Below, one piece after another: positions 35,798 to 43,081 of a stretch of 64,000 nt of DNA. The stretch is from Phycisphaerales bacterium (GTDB taxonomy: Bacteria; Planctomycetota; Phycisphaerae; Phycisphaerales; UBA1924), in the NCBI GenBank assembly GCA_020849615.1, contig JADLFW010000004.1, forward strand, positions 248,001-312,000, given 5' to 3'. A program made the position numbers and the translations under genes. Under the pieces are notes generated by a model. The model had not been told where the DNA came from. It saw nothing but the letters and a program-made list of their open reading frames with translations, and did not search any database. Within the stretch, counting starts at the first letter, position 1, and every line of letters begins with the position of its first letter.

Positions 35798-38653
35798 CTA
35801 TGCCGCCGCTTCTTCGGTTTGCTCGGTTTCGGCGGAGAGGTCCGGGCCCGTATCGGTGTCGGGTGAAGCGCCGGCGTTGGGGGAGAGGGCTTCGATGGTC
35901 GGCGCCTCGGGCAGCGGCTTGCCGTGGCTGTCGGTGAGGGGCTTGCCATCCAAGGTGCGGATGATGGGGATGGGGTTGGCCCGGTCGTGGGCCTTGAGAG
36001 CGTCCTCGAGCTCGAGGCGCTTGGGCTCGGGGACTTCGTTCCACTTGCCGCGGCCGCGGCACTTGGGGAAGCGGGAGCAGCTGAGCCACGGCCCGCGCGC
36101 GCCGGCCCGGAGGTTGAGCGGGGATTCGCAGGTGGGGCAGGGCAGGTCGGTGAGGAGCGGGGGCTGGCTTGGGGCGGTTACTTTGTGCTTCTTGTCGAGG
36201 TTCAGGATGCCATCGCAGGGGTTGGTCTTGTCGCCGTAGCGGGAGCAGCCCAGGAACGGGCCGAAGCGTCCGACGCGCTTGGTCATGGGCGAGTGGCACT
36301 TGGGGCAGGCGACGTTGACGGTCTCGGCGGCGGGGCGCGGGCGGCCCTCGCGGTCGACCGGGCTGGCGTAGTTGCAGGCGGGGTAGGTGGAGCAGGAGAG
36401 GAAGCGGCCGTTCTTGCCGAAGCGGTAGACCAGGCCCGCGCCGCACTGCGGGCACTTGTACTCGGGGGGCGCGGGGGTGACTTCCGCCTTGGCGTGGGAG
36501 AGGTTCTCGAGGGCGTGCTCGAGGGCATCGCGGAAGGGCCCGTAGAAGCGGTTGAGCATCTCGACCCAGTCCAGGTGGTCTTCCTCGACCTTGTCGAGCT
36601 GGGTTTCCATCTCGCGGGTGTAGCCGACATCGAGGATCTGCGGGAAGGCCTCGATGAGCTTGTCGGTGACGACCTCGCCGAGATCGGTGGCGTAGAAGCG
36701 GCGGTCGAGCTGCTCGACGTAGTTGCGCTCCTGGATGACCGAGATGATGGAGGCGTAGGTGGACGGGCGGCCGATGCCCTCGGATTCGAGCATCTTGATG
36801 AGGGAGGCTTCGGAGTAGCGCGGCGGGGCTAGCGTGAACTTCTGGCGCGGGTCCATCGCGAAGGGGGCGACGGGCTGCTGCTCCTTGAGCGCGGGCAGGG
36901 TCTGCTCATCGCTGGCGGTGGGGACGCCCGTGACGCGGTAGAAGCCGTCGAAGACGAGCGTGCGGCCCGTGGCGCGGAAGGTGAGGGTGGTGGCCCGCTT
37001 CTCCGAAGCGGGCTGCACGCCTCGGAGAGGCGTGCCACCTTGGATGCTGATCGCGGTCGAATCCCACTGCGCGGGGGTCATCTGGCAGGCGACGAAGCGC
37101 TCCCAGATGAGCTGGTAGAGACGGAACTGGTCGCTGGAGAGCGCGTTGCGCACCCGGTTGGGCGTGAGGTCCAGCGCGGTCGGGCGGATCGCCTCGTGGG
37201 CTTCCTGCGCGGCCTTGTTCGAGCTCGAGAAGAAGTTGGGCTTCTCGGGGAGGTACTTGTCGCCGAAGTTCTTGCCGATGTAGCCCCGGGCCATCTCCAG
37301 CGCCTCGCGCGAGAGGTGCGTCGAGTCGGTTCGCATGTAGGTGATCAGGCCGACCGGGCCTTCGCCGGGGATGTCGATGCCTTCGTAGAGCTGCTGGGCG
37401 GCCCGCATCGTCCGCTGGGCGCCGAAGCCCAGGCGCGAAGAGGCGGCCTGCTGGAGCGTCGAAGTGATGTAGGGCGGCGCTGGGCGCGTCGTGGTGCGTT
37501 TGGTCTCGATCGAGGTGATCGTGTACGGCGTCGCGGGGTCGATCTCGCCCGAGACCGTGCGGATGAACCGCGCCGGGCCTTTGCCCTTATCATCCTCCTT
37601 CACGGAGGTCTTAATGTTGAGCAGGCCCGCAGCGCGGGCGATCTCGGCGATGCGCGGGGTGAGGTCGGGGGAAGACACCGGCTGCAAGCCGGTGCCACTC
37701 TTGCTGGAGCTGGTGACCTCGAACTTCTCGCCATTGATCTCGACGAGGTCGGCCTTGAACCCGCCGTGCTCGGCGAGCCACGCGTTGAGGATGCGCTGCG
37801 TCGGCGGCTGGTTCTTCTCATCGCGACGGGCCAGCACCTTGGCCCAGTCGCCCGCGAGCTTCGGCGCGGCCTTGAGGTCGGGGGTGAAGTTCGCCTGGAT
37901 GGCCCAGTACTCTTCGGGCGTGAAGGCCCGGATCTCGCGCTCGCGCTCGACGACGAGGCGCACGGCGACGGACTGGACCCGGCCCGCGCTGAGGCCCCGG
38001 GCCACCTTCTTCCACAGCATCGGGCTGACCTGGTAGCCGACGATGCGGTCGAGGATGCGCCTCGCCTGCTGGGCGTTGACGCGGTCCTCATCGATCGGGT
38101 GGGGGTTGCTGAAGGCCTTCTCGATCTCGCCCTTGGTGATGGCGGCGAAGATCACCCGCTTGGCTTCCTTGGAGGAGATGCCGAGTTCCTGCGCCAGGTG
38201 CCAGGCGATGGCCTCGCCTTCACGATCGAGGTCGGTCGCGAACCAGATGTTGCCACCCGTGGAGGTGACATCCTTGGCAGCGCGCTTCAGGTCGGTGATG
38301 ACCTTTTCTTTGCCCTCGAGGATCTGGTAGGTGGGCCGGAACTTGTGCTTGAGGTCCACGCCCGGCACCGGCGACTTGTCGCCCTTGGGGTTCTTGCTGG
38401 GCAGGTCGCGGACGTGGCCGATCGAGGCCAGCACCACGTACTCCGGGCCGAGGTACTTGTTAATCGTCTTGGCCTTGGAGGGCGACTCGACGATGACGAG
38501 GTTCTTGCCCTTGGCCGAGCCGGCGGTGTAGGACTGGCGCGGGCCTTTGCCCCGGAACGAGCGGCGTCCGCCGCCCGGCTTCGCGGCGGTGGAGGCCTCG
38601 CCGTTGTCGCCGGCGGCTTTGGGCTTGCGGGTCTTGGGGGTCGATTTGGCCAT
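35798..38653 (-). CDS. topA: DNA topoisomerase I
   Basis: 951-aa type IA topoisomerase that relaxes negative supercoils. The TOPRIM domain is at the start (LVIVESPSKAKTINKYLGPEYVVLASIGHVRDLP; WFATDLDREGEAIAWHLAQELG); the active-site Tyr is in GLITYMRTDSTHLS; later SEASLIKMLESEGIGRPSTYASII and several C-terminal zinc ribbons (YKCPQCGAGLVYRFGKNGRFLSCSTYPAC, ACPKCHSPMTKRVGRFGPFLGCSRYGDKTNPC, LPCPTCESPLNLRAGARGPWLSCSRFPKC). A 45-residue basic N-terminal extension precedes TOPRIM. Two repeat-encoded segments are inserted: SGTGLQPVS (319-327) and GGTPLRGVQPASEKRATT (539-556). Start ATG 38653. Confidence 0.96.
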   Translation of the reverse strand: MAKSTPKTRKPKAAGDNGEASTAAKPGGGRRSFRGKGPRQSYTAGSAKGKNLVIVESPSKAKTINKYLGPEYVVLASIGHVRDLPSKNPKGDKSPVPGVDLKHKFRPTYQILEGKEKVITDLKRAAKDVTSTGGNIWFATDLDREGEAIAWHLAQELGISSKEAKRVIFAAITKGEIEKAFSNPHPIDEDRVNAQQARRILDRIVGYQVSPMLWKKVARGLSAGRVQSVAVRLVVEREREIRAFTPEEYWAIQANFTPDLKAAPKLAGDWAKVLARRDEKNQPPTQRILNAWLAEHGGFKADLVEINGEKFEVTSSSKSGTGLQPVSSPDLTPRIAEIARAAGLLNIKTSVKEDDKGKGPARFIRTVSGEIDPATPYTITSIETKRTTTRPAPPYITSTLQQAASSRLGFGAQRTMRAAQQLYEGIDIPGEGPVGLITYMRTDSTHLSREALEMARGYIGKNFGDKYLPEKPNFFSSSNKAAQEAHEAIRPTALDLTPNRVRNALSSDQFRLYQLIWERFVACQMTPAQWDSTAISIQGGTPLRGVQPASEKRATTLTFRATGRTLVFDGFYRVTGVPTASDEQTLPALKEQQPVAPFAMDPRQKFTLAPPRYSEASLIKMLESEGIGRPSTYASIISVIQERNYVEQLDRRFYATDLGEVVTDKLIEAFPQILDVGYTREMETQLDKVEEDHLDWVEMLNRFYGPFRDALEHALENLSHAKAEVTPAPPEYKCPQCGAGLVYRFGKNGRFLSCSTYPACNYASPVDREGRPRPAAETVNVACPKCHSPMTKRVGRFGPFLGCSRYGDKTNPCDGILNLDKKHKVTAPSQPPLLTDLPCPTCESPLNLRAGARGPWLSCSRFPKCRGRGKWNEVPEPKRLELEDALKAHDRANPIPIIRTLDGKPLTDSHGKPLPEAPTIEALSPNAGASPDTDTGPDLSAETEQTEEAAA
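36989..37039. repeat. head-to-head pair of GGTG/TCC hairpin repeats inside topA
   Basis: Unit 1 (36989-37013): GGTG head, arms GCCCGCTTC/GAAGCGGGC, loop TCC. Unit 2 (37015-37039) is inverted: GCACGCCTC, GGA, GAGGCGTGC, CACC. One base separates them. The pair encodes GGTPLRGVQPASEKRATT in TopA. The arms of the two units differ but each pairs perfectly. Confidence 0.85.
37674..37699 (-). repeat. GTGGC/T(G,C)C-loop hairpin repeat inside topA
   Basis: Minus strand: AGTG, GCACCGGCT, TGC, AGCCGGTGTC. It encodes SGTGLQPVS. The only other copy in the window is in miaA at 39828, with loop TCC. Confidence 0.8.
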
Positions 38654-38843
38654 GCGGTCCCGTGGTTTACCTTGGTGCATTCAAGTGACTGAAGGACTCA
38701 TAAGGAAGGAAGGGGATCGGCTGAGGAAAGGGCGATCGGGAGAGAATGTCAAGTGTTCGGGAAATGGACGGCATTCGGCATTCGGCATTCGGCATTGGGC
38801 ATTCGGCCCGGCGGGGCGGTCGGGTGCGGGGAGCGCCGATGTT
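38654..38843. other. intergenic region upstream of topA
   Basis: Contains the heptamer array at 38770-38804 and the likely topA promoter region; no gene. No canonical sigma-70 promoter was found. Confidence 0.4.
38770..38804. repeat. 7-nt tandem repeat (5 units)
   Basis: GGCATTC three times, GGCATTG, GGCATTC. Reverse complement GAATGCC; one of four heptamer-type arrays in the window. Confidence 0.75.
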
Positions 38844-39292
38844 TCAGCGTGCGCTGGGGGTCATCGGGCCATCGGCCCTGATGCGGTACGCAGCCCGCCA
38901 GATGCGATGAAGGTCGGCATCGGTGTAGGCCCGGCCGCATTCGGGGCAGGTGCCGTCGGGCGCGGATGCGGAGAGGTCGTAGCGGCAGCGCGGGCAGAGG
39001 CGGAGGGCGAGGGCCTGCACGTGGCGCTTGGCCCGGGTCCAAAGCATGGACCAGGCGGCGAACGGGAGGAGCGACAGCGCGAGTGAGGCGATGAGGATGG
39101 TCCAGGCCAGGGGGAGGGGCTGGGCCCGGCGGGAGCGAGGGGCGTGACCGGGCGGGCGGGCAAGACCACGAAGTGGATGAGGGCCCACATGGCGAAGGGC
39201 TGGCCGAAGACGATGAGCATGGAGATCGTGCGGGCTGCGCTCTCAGCGCGGGTGGCGGTGGGGGGCCAGAAGAGCAGTCGCCACTGGTTCAT
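38844..39292 (-). pseudogene. frameshifted membrane protein with C-terminal zinc ribbon
   Basis: Two overlapping frames make one protein of the planctomycete zinc-ribbon type. From 39292 one frame gives MNQWRLLFWPPTATRAESAARTISMLIVFGQPFAMWALIHFVVLPARP, and near 39110-39145 the coding switches to another frame reading LPLAWTILIASLALSLLPFAAWSMLWTRAKRHVQALALRLCPRCRYDLSASAPDGTCPECGRAYTDADLHRIW. The span of 449 nt is one base short of a multiple of three, so one base is missing in a C/G-rich stretch. Two helices and the ribbon are intact on either side, so the mutation (or sequencing error) is recent. Confidence 0.7.
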
Positions 39293-39332
39293 GGGAGGGA
39301 GGGTAAGCGGCGGCGCGGAGTGCGGCGCGCTC

Positions 39333-39392
39333 CCTCACGGTCGCGGAGGGGAGCGTGCGGTGGTGGCCCGCTCACTCACGTTCGCGGTTCAG
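39333..39392 (-). repeat. dispersed two-unit repeat, copy 2
   Basis: Reverse complement of the pair at 26237-26304: GAACCGCGAACGTGAGTGAG, CGGGCCA, and CGACCGTGAGGGAGCGCG about 40 nt away. It lies between the frameshifted gene and miaA. Confidence 0.7.
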
Positions 39393-39412
39393 AAAGAGAA
39401 GAAAGCCCTGGC

Positions 39413-40414
39413 TCACGCTCGGGCTGCTTGTTCCAGCACGCGGAGGACGATCGGGCACCACTCTTCGCGCGGGGTGCTCTCGGCGTCGATCCAGATGGAG
39501 CCGGGCGTCGGGCGGAGCCGCTTGAGCCACGTCCGCTGGTTCTTGGCGAAGCGGCGCGTCTCGATCTTGATCTTCTCGATCGCCTCTTCCAGCGTGCAGC
39601 GGCCCCCGAAGTGCTCGATCAGCTGCTTGTAGCCCAGGGCCTCGCGGGATTGGTTGGGTGGGGAACCCGGCACGCCTCGGAGAGGCGCGCCACCACCGAA
39701 CGCCTCCGATTTCCACAAGGCCCGCGCTTCTTCGACCAACCCGCGGTCGATCATCGACTTCACGCGCGCGTTGATGCGTGGGTTGAGCAGCTCTGCGGGC
39801 CAGTCGAGGCCGATGAGGATGCGGTCGGACACCGGCTGGAAGCCGGTGCCACTCGGAGTATCCCACTGCTTCTGATGGTCCGAGATGCCCCGGCCCGTCT
39901 GGTGGAAGACTTCCAGGGCTCGGATGGTGCGGCGCGCATCGTTGGGGTGGATGCGGGCGGCGGCCTTCGGGTCTACGCGCTCGAGCTCGGCCCGGAGTTC
40001 GGCGAGCGGCCGGGCCGAAAGTGCTGCGCGCAGCTCGGGATCCGGCGCGGGCCCATCGAAGAGACCTTCCATGAAGGCCTTGATGTACAGGTGAGTGCCG
40101 CCGACGATGATCGGCGTGCGAACGCGGGCGCGGATGTCGATGACCGCGCGTTCGGCGAGGTTGAGCCAGTCGGCGACGGAGAATCGGTCGCGCGGGCCCA
40201 CAACATCGATGAGGTGGTGGGGGATGCCGCGGCGTTCTTCTATCGTCGGCTTGGCGGTGCCGATGTCGAGGCCGCGGAAGACCTGGAAGGCATCGGCGGT
40301 GATGACTTCGGCGTTCCCGAGGGCGATCGCGACATCGACGGCGAGGTCGGACTTGCCACCCGCGGTCGGCCCGGCGATGACGGGGATGAGGATCGGGCGG
40401 GGCACGCCGTGCAT
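39413..40414 (-). CDS. miaA: tRNA dimethylallyltransferase (tRNA delta(2)-isopentenylpyrophosphate transferase)
   Basis: 333-aa enzyme that prenylates A37 of tRNAs reading UNN codons. P-loop AGPTAGGKSDLA (15-22), DAFQVFRGLDIGTAKPT (substrate Asp and Thr), IPHHLIDV, GGTHLYIKAFMEGLFDGP, and KIKIETRRFAKNQRTWLKR (tRNA-binding) are all present. Two repeat-derived insertions are visible: SGTGFQPVS at 188-196 and GGGAPLRGVPG at 240-250; neither belongs to the normal fold. ATG 40414 is used. Confidence 0.93.
   Translation of the reverse strand: MHGVPRPILIPVIAGPTAGGKSDLAVDVAIALGNAEVITADAFQVFRGLDIGTAKPTIEERRGIPHHLIDVVGPRDRFSVADWLNLAERAVIDIRARVRTPIIVGGTHLYIKAFMEGLFDGPAPDPELRAALSARPLAELRAELERVDPKAAARIHPNDARRTIRALEVFHQTGRGISDHQKQWDTPSGTGFQPVSDRILIGLDWPAELLNPRINARVKSMIDRGLVEEARALWKSEAFGGGAPLRGVPGSPPNQSREALGYKQLIEHFGGRCTLEEAIEKIKIETRRFAKNQRTWLKRLRPTPGSIWIDAESTPREEWCPIVLRVLEQAARA
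39670..39694 (-). repeat. GGTG/TCC hairpin repeat inside miaA
   Basis: Minus strand GGTG, GCGCGCCTC, TCC, GAGGCGTGC: one mismatch (G.T pair) to the 16609 copy. Encodes the GGAPLRGVP segment of MiaA. Confidence 0.8.
39828..39852 (-). repeat. GTGGC/TCC-loop hairpin repeat inside miaA
   Basis: Minus strand AGTGGCACCGGCT, TCC, AGCCGGTGTC; encodes SGTGFQPVS. Same family as 37674 in topA. Confidence 0.8.
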
Positions 40415-40808
40415 GCTAGCGGCGCGCTGCGGCAACGAGAGCGGACGCCGACGATCGGCGCCCGGTGCTCGTTTCCCTGAGTCGAAACCGCCGGGCCCGC
40501 GTGTCCGCGGTGGTGGTGATGGCCCGGCGGAAAGGTGGTGCGGGTGAGGTGGTCAGGATGATCGGCGCAGGCGCTTTCGCCGGTGCCAGCGCGGGCAGGG
40601 TCGCTCGCGGTGGAGGTGGATGCGGGCGCAGCGACAGCGGGCGAGCCTGGGCACACGATTCTCCGGCGGTGTGGGTCGAGCCCCCTCGATGGCCCGGAGT
40701 TCGGTCTCCGGATCGGGGGGCCCCAGAGAAAGCCCGGACCGGCCCGGATCGGCGCGCGGGTCGGGGAAGAAGGGGCCCGGCGGGAGAGCCGGCGAGCGGG
40801 AGCCGGGC
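40415..40808. other. intergenic region
   Basis: Almost 400 bp with no convincing gene. Open frames exist on both strands but have no start signal and encode arginine/glycine/proline-rich noise. No repeat or promoter was recognised. Confidence 0.4.
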
Positions 40809-41567
40809 CTACGGGCTGGTGCGGCGGAGGGAGATGATGGTGCCGGCGATGAGAGTGGTTGATCCGATAGCGATGAGCAGCCAGACCAGGAAGCGGAAGT
40901 AGAAAAGCGGCGGCCACTGGCCCGACGGGGTCCAGTGGTCCTGGATGTGGTTCTGTTCGAGAGCAAGGACGACGCCCAGCAGCGTGCAGGCGCCGAGGGC
41001 GACAGCGGCGGCGATGGTATCGGATCGGAGGATGGCGCCGAGCACCCAGCCCGCGCCCAGCAGCAGGAGGTAGGTCGCGATGAGCAGGGCGGCGGGAGAG
41101 GCGTCGAAGCCGCCGCCGTCTTGCGGTGTAAAAAGGCCATCGGCGCCGGCGGGCCGAAGGATCTCGGTCAGGCCCGCGCCGATGAACAGGAGAATGATCG
41201 CCCACGCGAACACAACCGCGATCCGGCTCACCACGATGCGGGATCGCCGGATGGGGACTGTGTGAAGAAACTCGCCGGAGCGGTCGCGTCGTTCCCGGGC
41301 CGCGGCGACGGCGGCGACGGCGGGCAGGGTGATGGCGGACAGCAGGAGCCCGAAGATCATCATGGTCATGAGGTCCTGAAGGAACTCGCGGACGTGCTCG
41401 GGGTGGATGGAGCTGGGGAATGCGCGATCGACGGCCGTTCCAAAGAGGAAGGCGGCCGTGGGGATGAACAGGGCAACCAGCCCGGCGACGATCACCGGCT
41501 TGCACAACCTGAAATCCTTGATCAGCAACGCGAGCATCGGCGGACGCTTGTAGACGTTCGTGTTCAT
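40809..41567 (-). CDS. ABC transporter permease (ABC-2 type)
   Basis: 252 aa, about six hydrophobic helices (LIKDFRLCKPVIVAGLVALFIPTAAFLFG; MMIFGLLLSAITLPAVAAVAAARERRDRSGEFLHTVPIRR; IAVVFAWAIILLFIGAGLTEIL; LLIATYLLLLGAGWVLGAIL; IAAAVALGACTLLGVVLALEQ; FLVWLLIAIGSTTLIAGTII). Its start overlaps the upstream ATPase stop by 4 nt (ATGA). Third gene of a GntR-ATPase-permease operon, a layout used by antibiotic or envelope-stress exporters of the YtrBC type (inference). Confidence 0.85.
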   Translation of the reverse strand: MNTNVYKRPPMLALLIKDFRLCKPVIVAGLVALFIPTAAFLFGTAVDRAFPSSIHPEHVREFLQDLMTMMIFGLLLSAITLPAVAAVAAARERRDRSGEFLHTVPIRRSRIVVSRIAVVFAWAIILLFIGAGLTEILRPAGADGLFTPQDGGGFDASPAALLIATYLLLLGAGWVLGAILRSDTIAAAVALGACTLLGVVLALEQNHIQDHWTPSGQWPPLFYFRFLVWLLIAIGSTTLIAGTIISLRRTSP

Positions 41568-42499
41568 GCGCGGGCCTCCTGTCCCCTGACGATGTCCTTG
41601 AACACATCATCGAGGCTGAGATCGAGCACGTTGAGCGAGCGCACGGGCCCGGCGGCCCGGATGTGGTGGAGCGTGTCATCGCTGAAGTTCTGCACCGTGA
41701 GGATCCATTCGCGGGCCTCGGTGCGGGCCCACACGGTGCCATCCGGGGGCGGCGGCGCCGCGGGCCGCATCTTCTCGAGCGTGCCGTTCTCGAAGGTGAT
41801 GTGGATGCGCTTGGTGCGGGCGATGAGGTCCTCGGCCCGGCCCTGCATGATGAGGCGGCCCTCGTGGATGATGCCGATGTGATCGGCGATGCGCTGGACC
41901 TCGTTCAGCGCGTGCGAGGAGAGCAGGATGGTGCGCGGGCGGTCGCAGGCGGCGCTGATGATCTGCTCGTAGAACTCCTCGCGGGCGATGGCGTCAAGAC
42001 CGTCGGTGGGCTCATCGAGGATGAGGATCTCGGGATCGTGCGCGAGCGCCAGCAGCAGCGAGAGCTTGGCCGCGGTGCCCTTGCTGAGCTTGCCGACCTT
42101 CTGCCGCGGGTCGAGGCGGTAGCGGGCGAGCAGGTCGGCGGCGAGGGCGTCGTTCCAGCCGGGCCACATCGAGCGCGCGAAGGAGAGCACCTCGCCGACC
42201 CGCATCCAGGCGTACGCGGTGGGGCGGTCGGGGATGTAGCCGATGCGGGCCAGGGCGGCGATGGGGTCCTGGGTGATGTCGATGTTGTCGATGATGGCCC
42301 GGCCCGCGGTGGGGGCGAGCAGACCCGTGAGCATGCGGATGGTGGTGCTCTTGCCGGCGCCGTTGAGGCCGATGAAGCCGTAGGTGGCGCCTCGGGGGAT
42401 GGTGAGGTTGAGCTCACGCACGGCGGTGAGCTTGCCGAAGCGGTGGGTGAGGCCGATGGTGCGGATGGCGGCTTCGGTCGCGGGCTGGGGGGAGAGCAT
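41564..42499 (-). CDS. ABC transporter ATP-binding protein (drug-export/YtrB type)
   Basis: 311-aa ATPase. Walker A GLNGAGKST, Q-loop YIPDRPTAYAWM, signature LSKGTAAKLS (LSxG motif with K), Walker B ILILDEPTDGLDA and H-loop SSH. The C-terminal portion (RIHITFENGTLEKM; LNVLDLSLDDVFKDIV) is the export-type extension. ATG 42499 overlaps the GntR stop by 1 nt (TGATG) and has AGGAG 8 nt upstream. Forms the exporter with the following permease. Confidence 0.88.
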   Translation of the reverse strand: MLSPQPATEAAIRTIGLTHRFGKLTAVRELNLTIPRGATYGFIGLNGAGKSTTIRMLTGLLAPTAGRAIIDNIDITQDPIAALARIGYIPDRPTAYAWMRVGEVLSFARSMWPGWNDALAADLLARYRLDPRQKVGKLSKGTAAKLSLLLALAHDPEILILDEPTDGLDAIAREEFYEQIISAACDRPRTILLSSHALNEVQRIADHIGIIHEGRLIMQGRAEDLIARTKRIHITFENGTLEKMRPAAPPPPDGTVWARTEAREWILTVQNFSDDTLHHIRAAGPVRSLNVLDLSLDDVFKDIVRGQEARA

Positions 42500-42909
42500 C
42501 ACGGGTGCTCCTTTCGCGCGGGCCCGTTGCGGCGGGCGGCGTCGAGTTGGGCGCGGGCCTGGGCGTAGGCGGTATCGATCTGGTCGGGCAGGAGGCCCGC
42601 AGCGCGGGCGGCCCGCAGCGCGCGGGCCAGGTCATCGCGGAGGGCCTCAAGGCTGGAGGCACGGGCCGAGTCGTCGGCCCGGCTGGTGACGAACATGCCC
42701 AGGCCCTTGCGGGATTCGATCAGGCCATCGCGCTCGAGCTGCTCGTAGGCCCGCTGGATGGTGTTGGGGTTGATGCGAAGCTTCTGGGCCTGGGCCCGGA
42801 TGGAGGGGATGGGGTCGCCGGGGAGGTAGGCGCCGGCGGCGAGGGCATGGCGGATGCCCTCGGCGATCTGCTGGAAGAGGGGGGTGGGGTTGGCGGGGTC
42901 GAGGTTCAT
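42499..42909 (-). CDS. GntR family transcriptional regulator, YtrA subfamily
   Basis: 136 aa. The winged helix-turn-helix (NPTPLFQQIAEGIRHALAAGAYLPGDPIPSIRAQAQKLRINPNTIQRAYEQLERDGLIESRKGLGMFV) is canonical, and the C-terminal region is only about 60 helical residues, as in the short YtrA type. It should repress its own operon (ATPase and permease follow), acting at the inverted repeat 42951-42970 about 40 bp upstream. Ligand unknown. Confidence 0.9.
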   Translation of the reverse strand: MNLDPANPTPLFQQIAEGIRHALAAGAYLPGDPIPSIRAQAQKLRINPNTIQRAYEQLERDGLIESRKGLGMFVTSRADDSARASSLEALRDDLARALRAARAAGLLPDQIDTAYAQARAQLDAARRNGPARKEHP

Positions 42910-42918
42910 GAGGAGGGG

Positions 42919-42946
42919 GAATGGGGAGTTGCGAATGGCGAATGGG
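42919..42946. repeat. 7-nt tandem repeat in the GntR operon leader
   Basis: Units GAATGGG, GAGTTGC, GAATGGC, GAATGGG between the operator and the GntR start codon; belongs to the heptamer set. Confidence 0.6.
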
Positions 42947-42950
42947 GTTG

Positions 42951-42970
42951 TGTACTAGTGATCTAGTACA
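42951..42970. promoter_or_regulatory. operator-like inverted repeat of the GntR operon
   Basis: TGTACTAG-TGAT-CTAGTACA, two perfect 8-bp arms, directly next to a TATAC-containing stretch (42971-42976) that may be the minus-strand -10. GntR/YtrA regulators bind such sites at their own promoter. Confidence 0.75.
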
Positions 42971-43067
42971 GTATACGCGGAGGTCCGGCCCGGGGTTCCG
43001 GGCCGGGCCGAAAGTTCCTAAGTGGAGGCGGGTGGGGGGTGGGGCGGGGGATCACGGGCCGGGCCCC

Positions 43068-43073
43068 TACGAT
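43068..43073 (+). promoter_or_regulatory. -10 box of der
   Basis: TACGAT, 8 nt before ATG 43082, no Shine-Dalgarno. Confidence 0.5.
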
Positions 43074-43081
43074 CGGGCCGA

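Noticed and set aside
38770..38804. Heptamer array as a CRISPR array
   Set aside because: Units are contiguous 7-mers without spacers, and there are no cas genes.
40465..40902. Plus-strand open frame of 145 codons in the gap after miaA
   Set aside because: No homology-like pattern, no ribosome site, and it overlaps the end of the supported permease gene.
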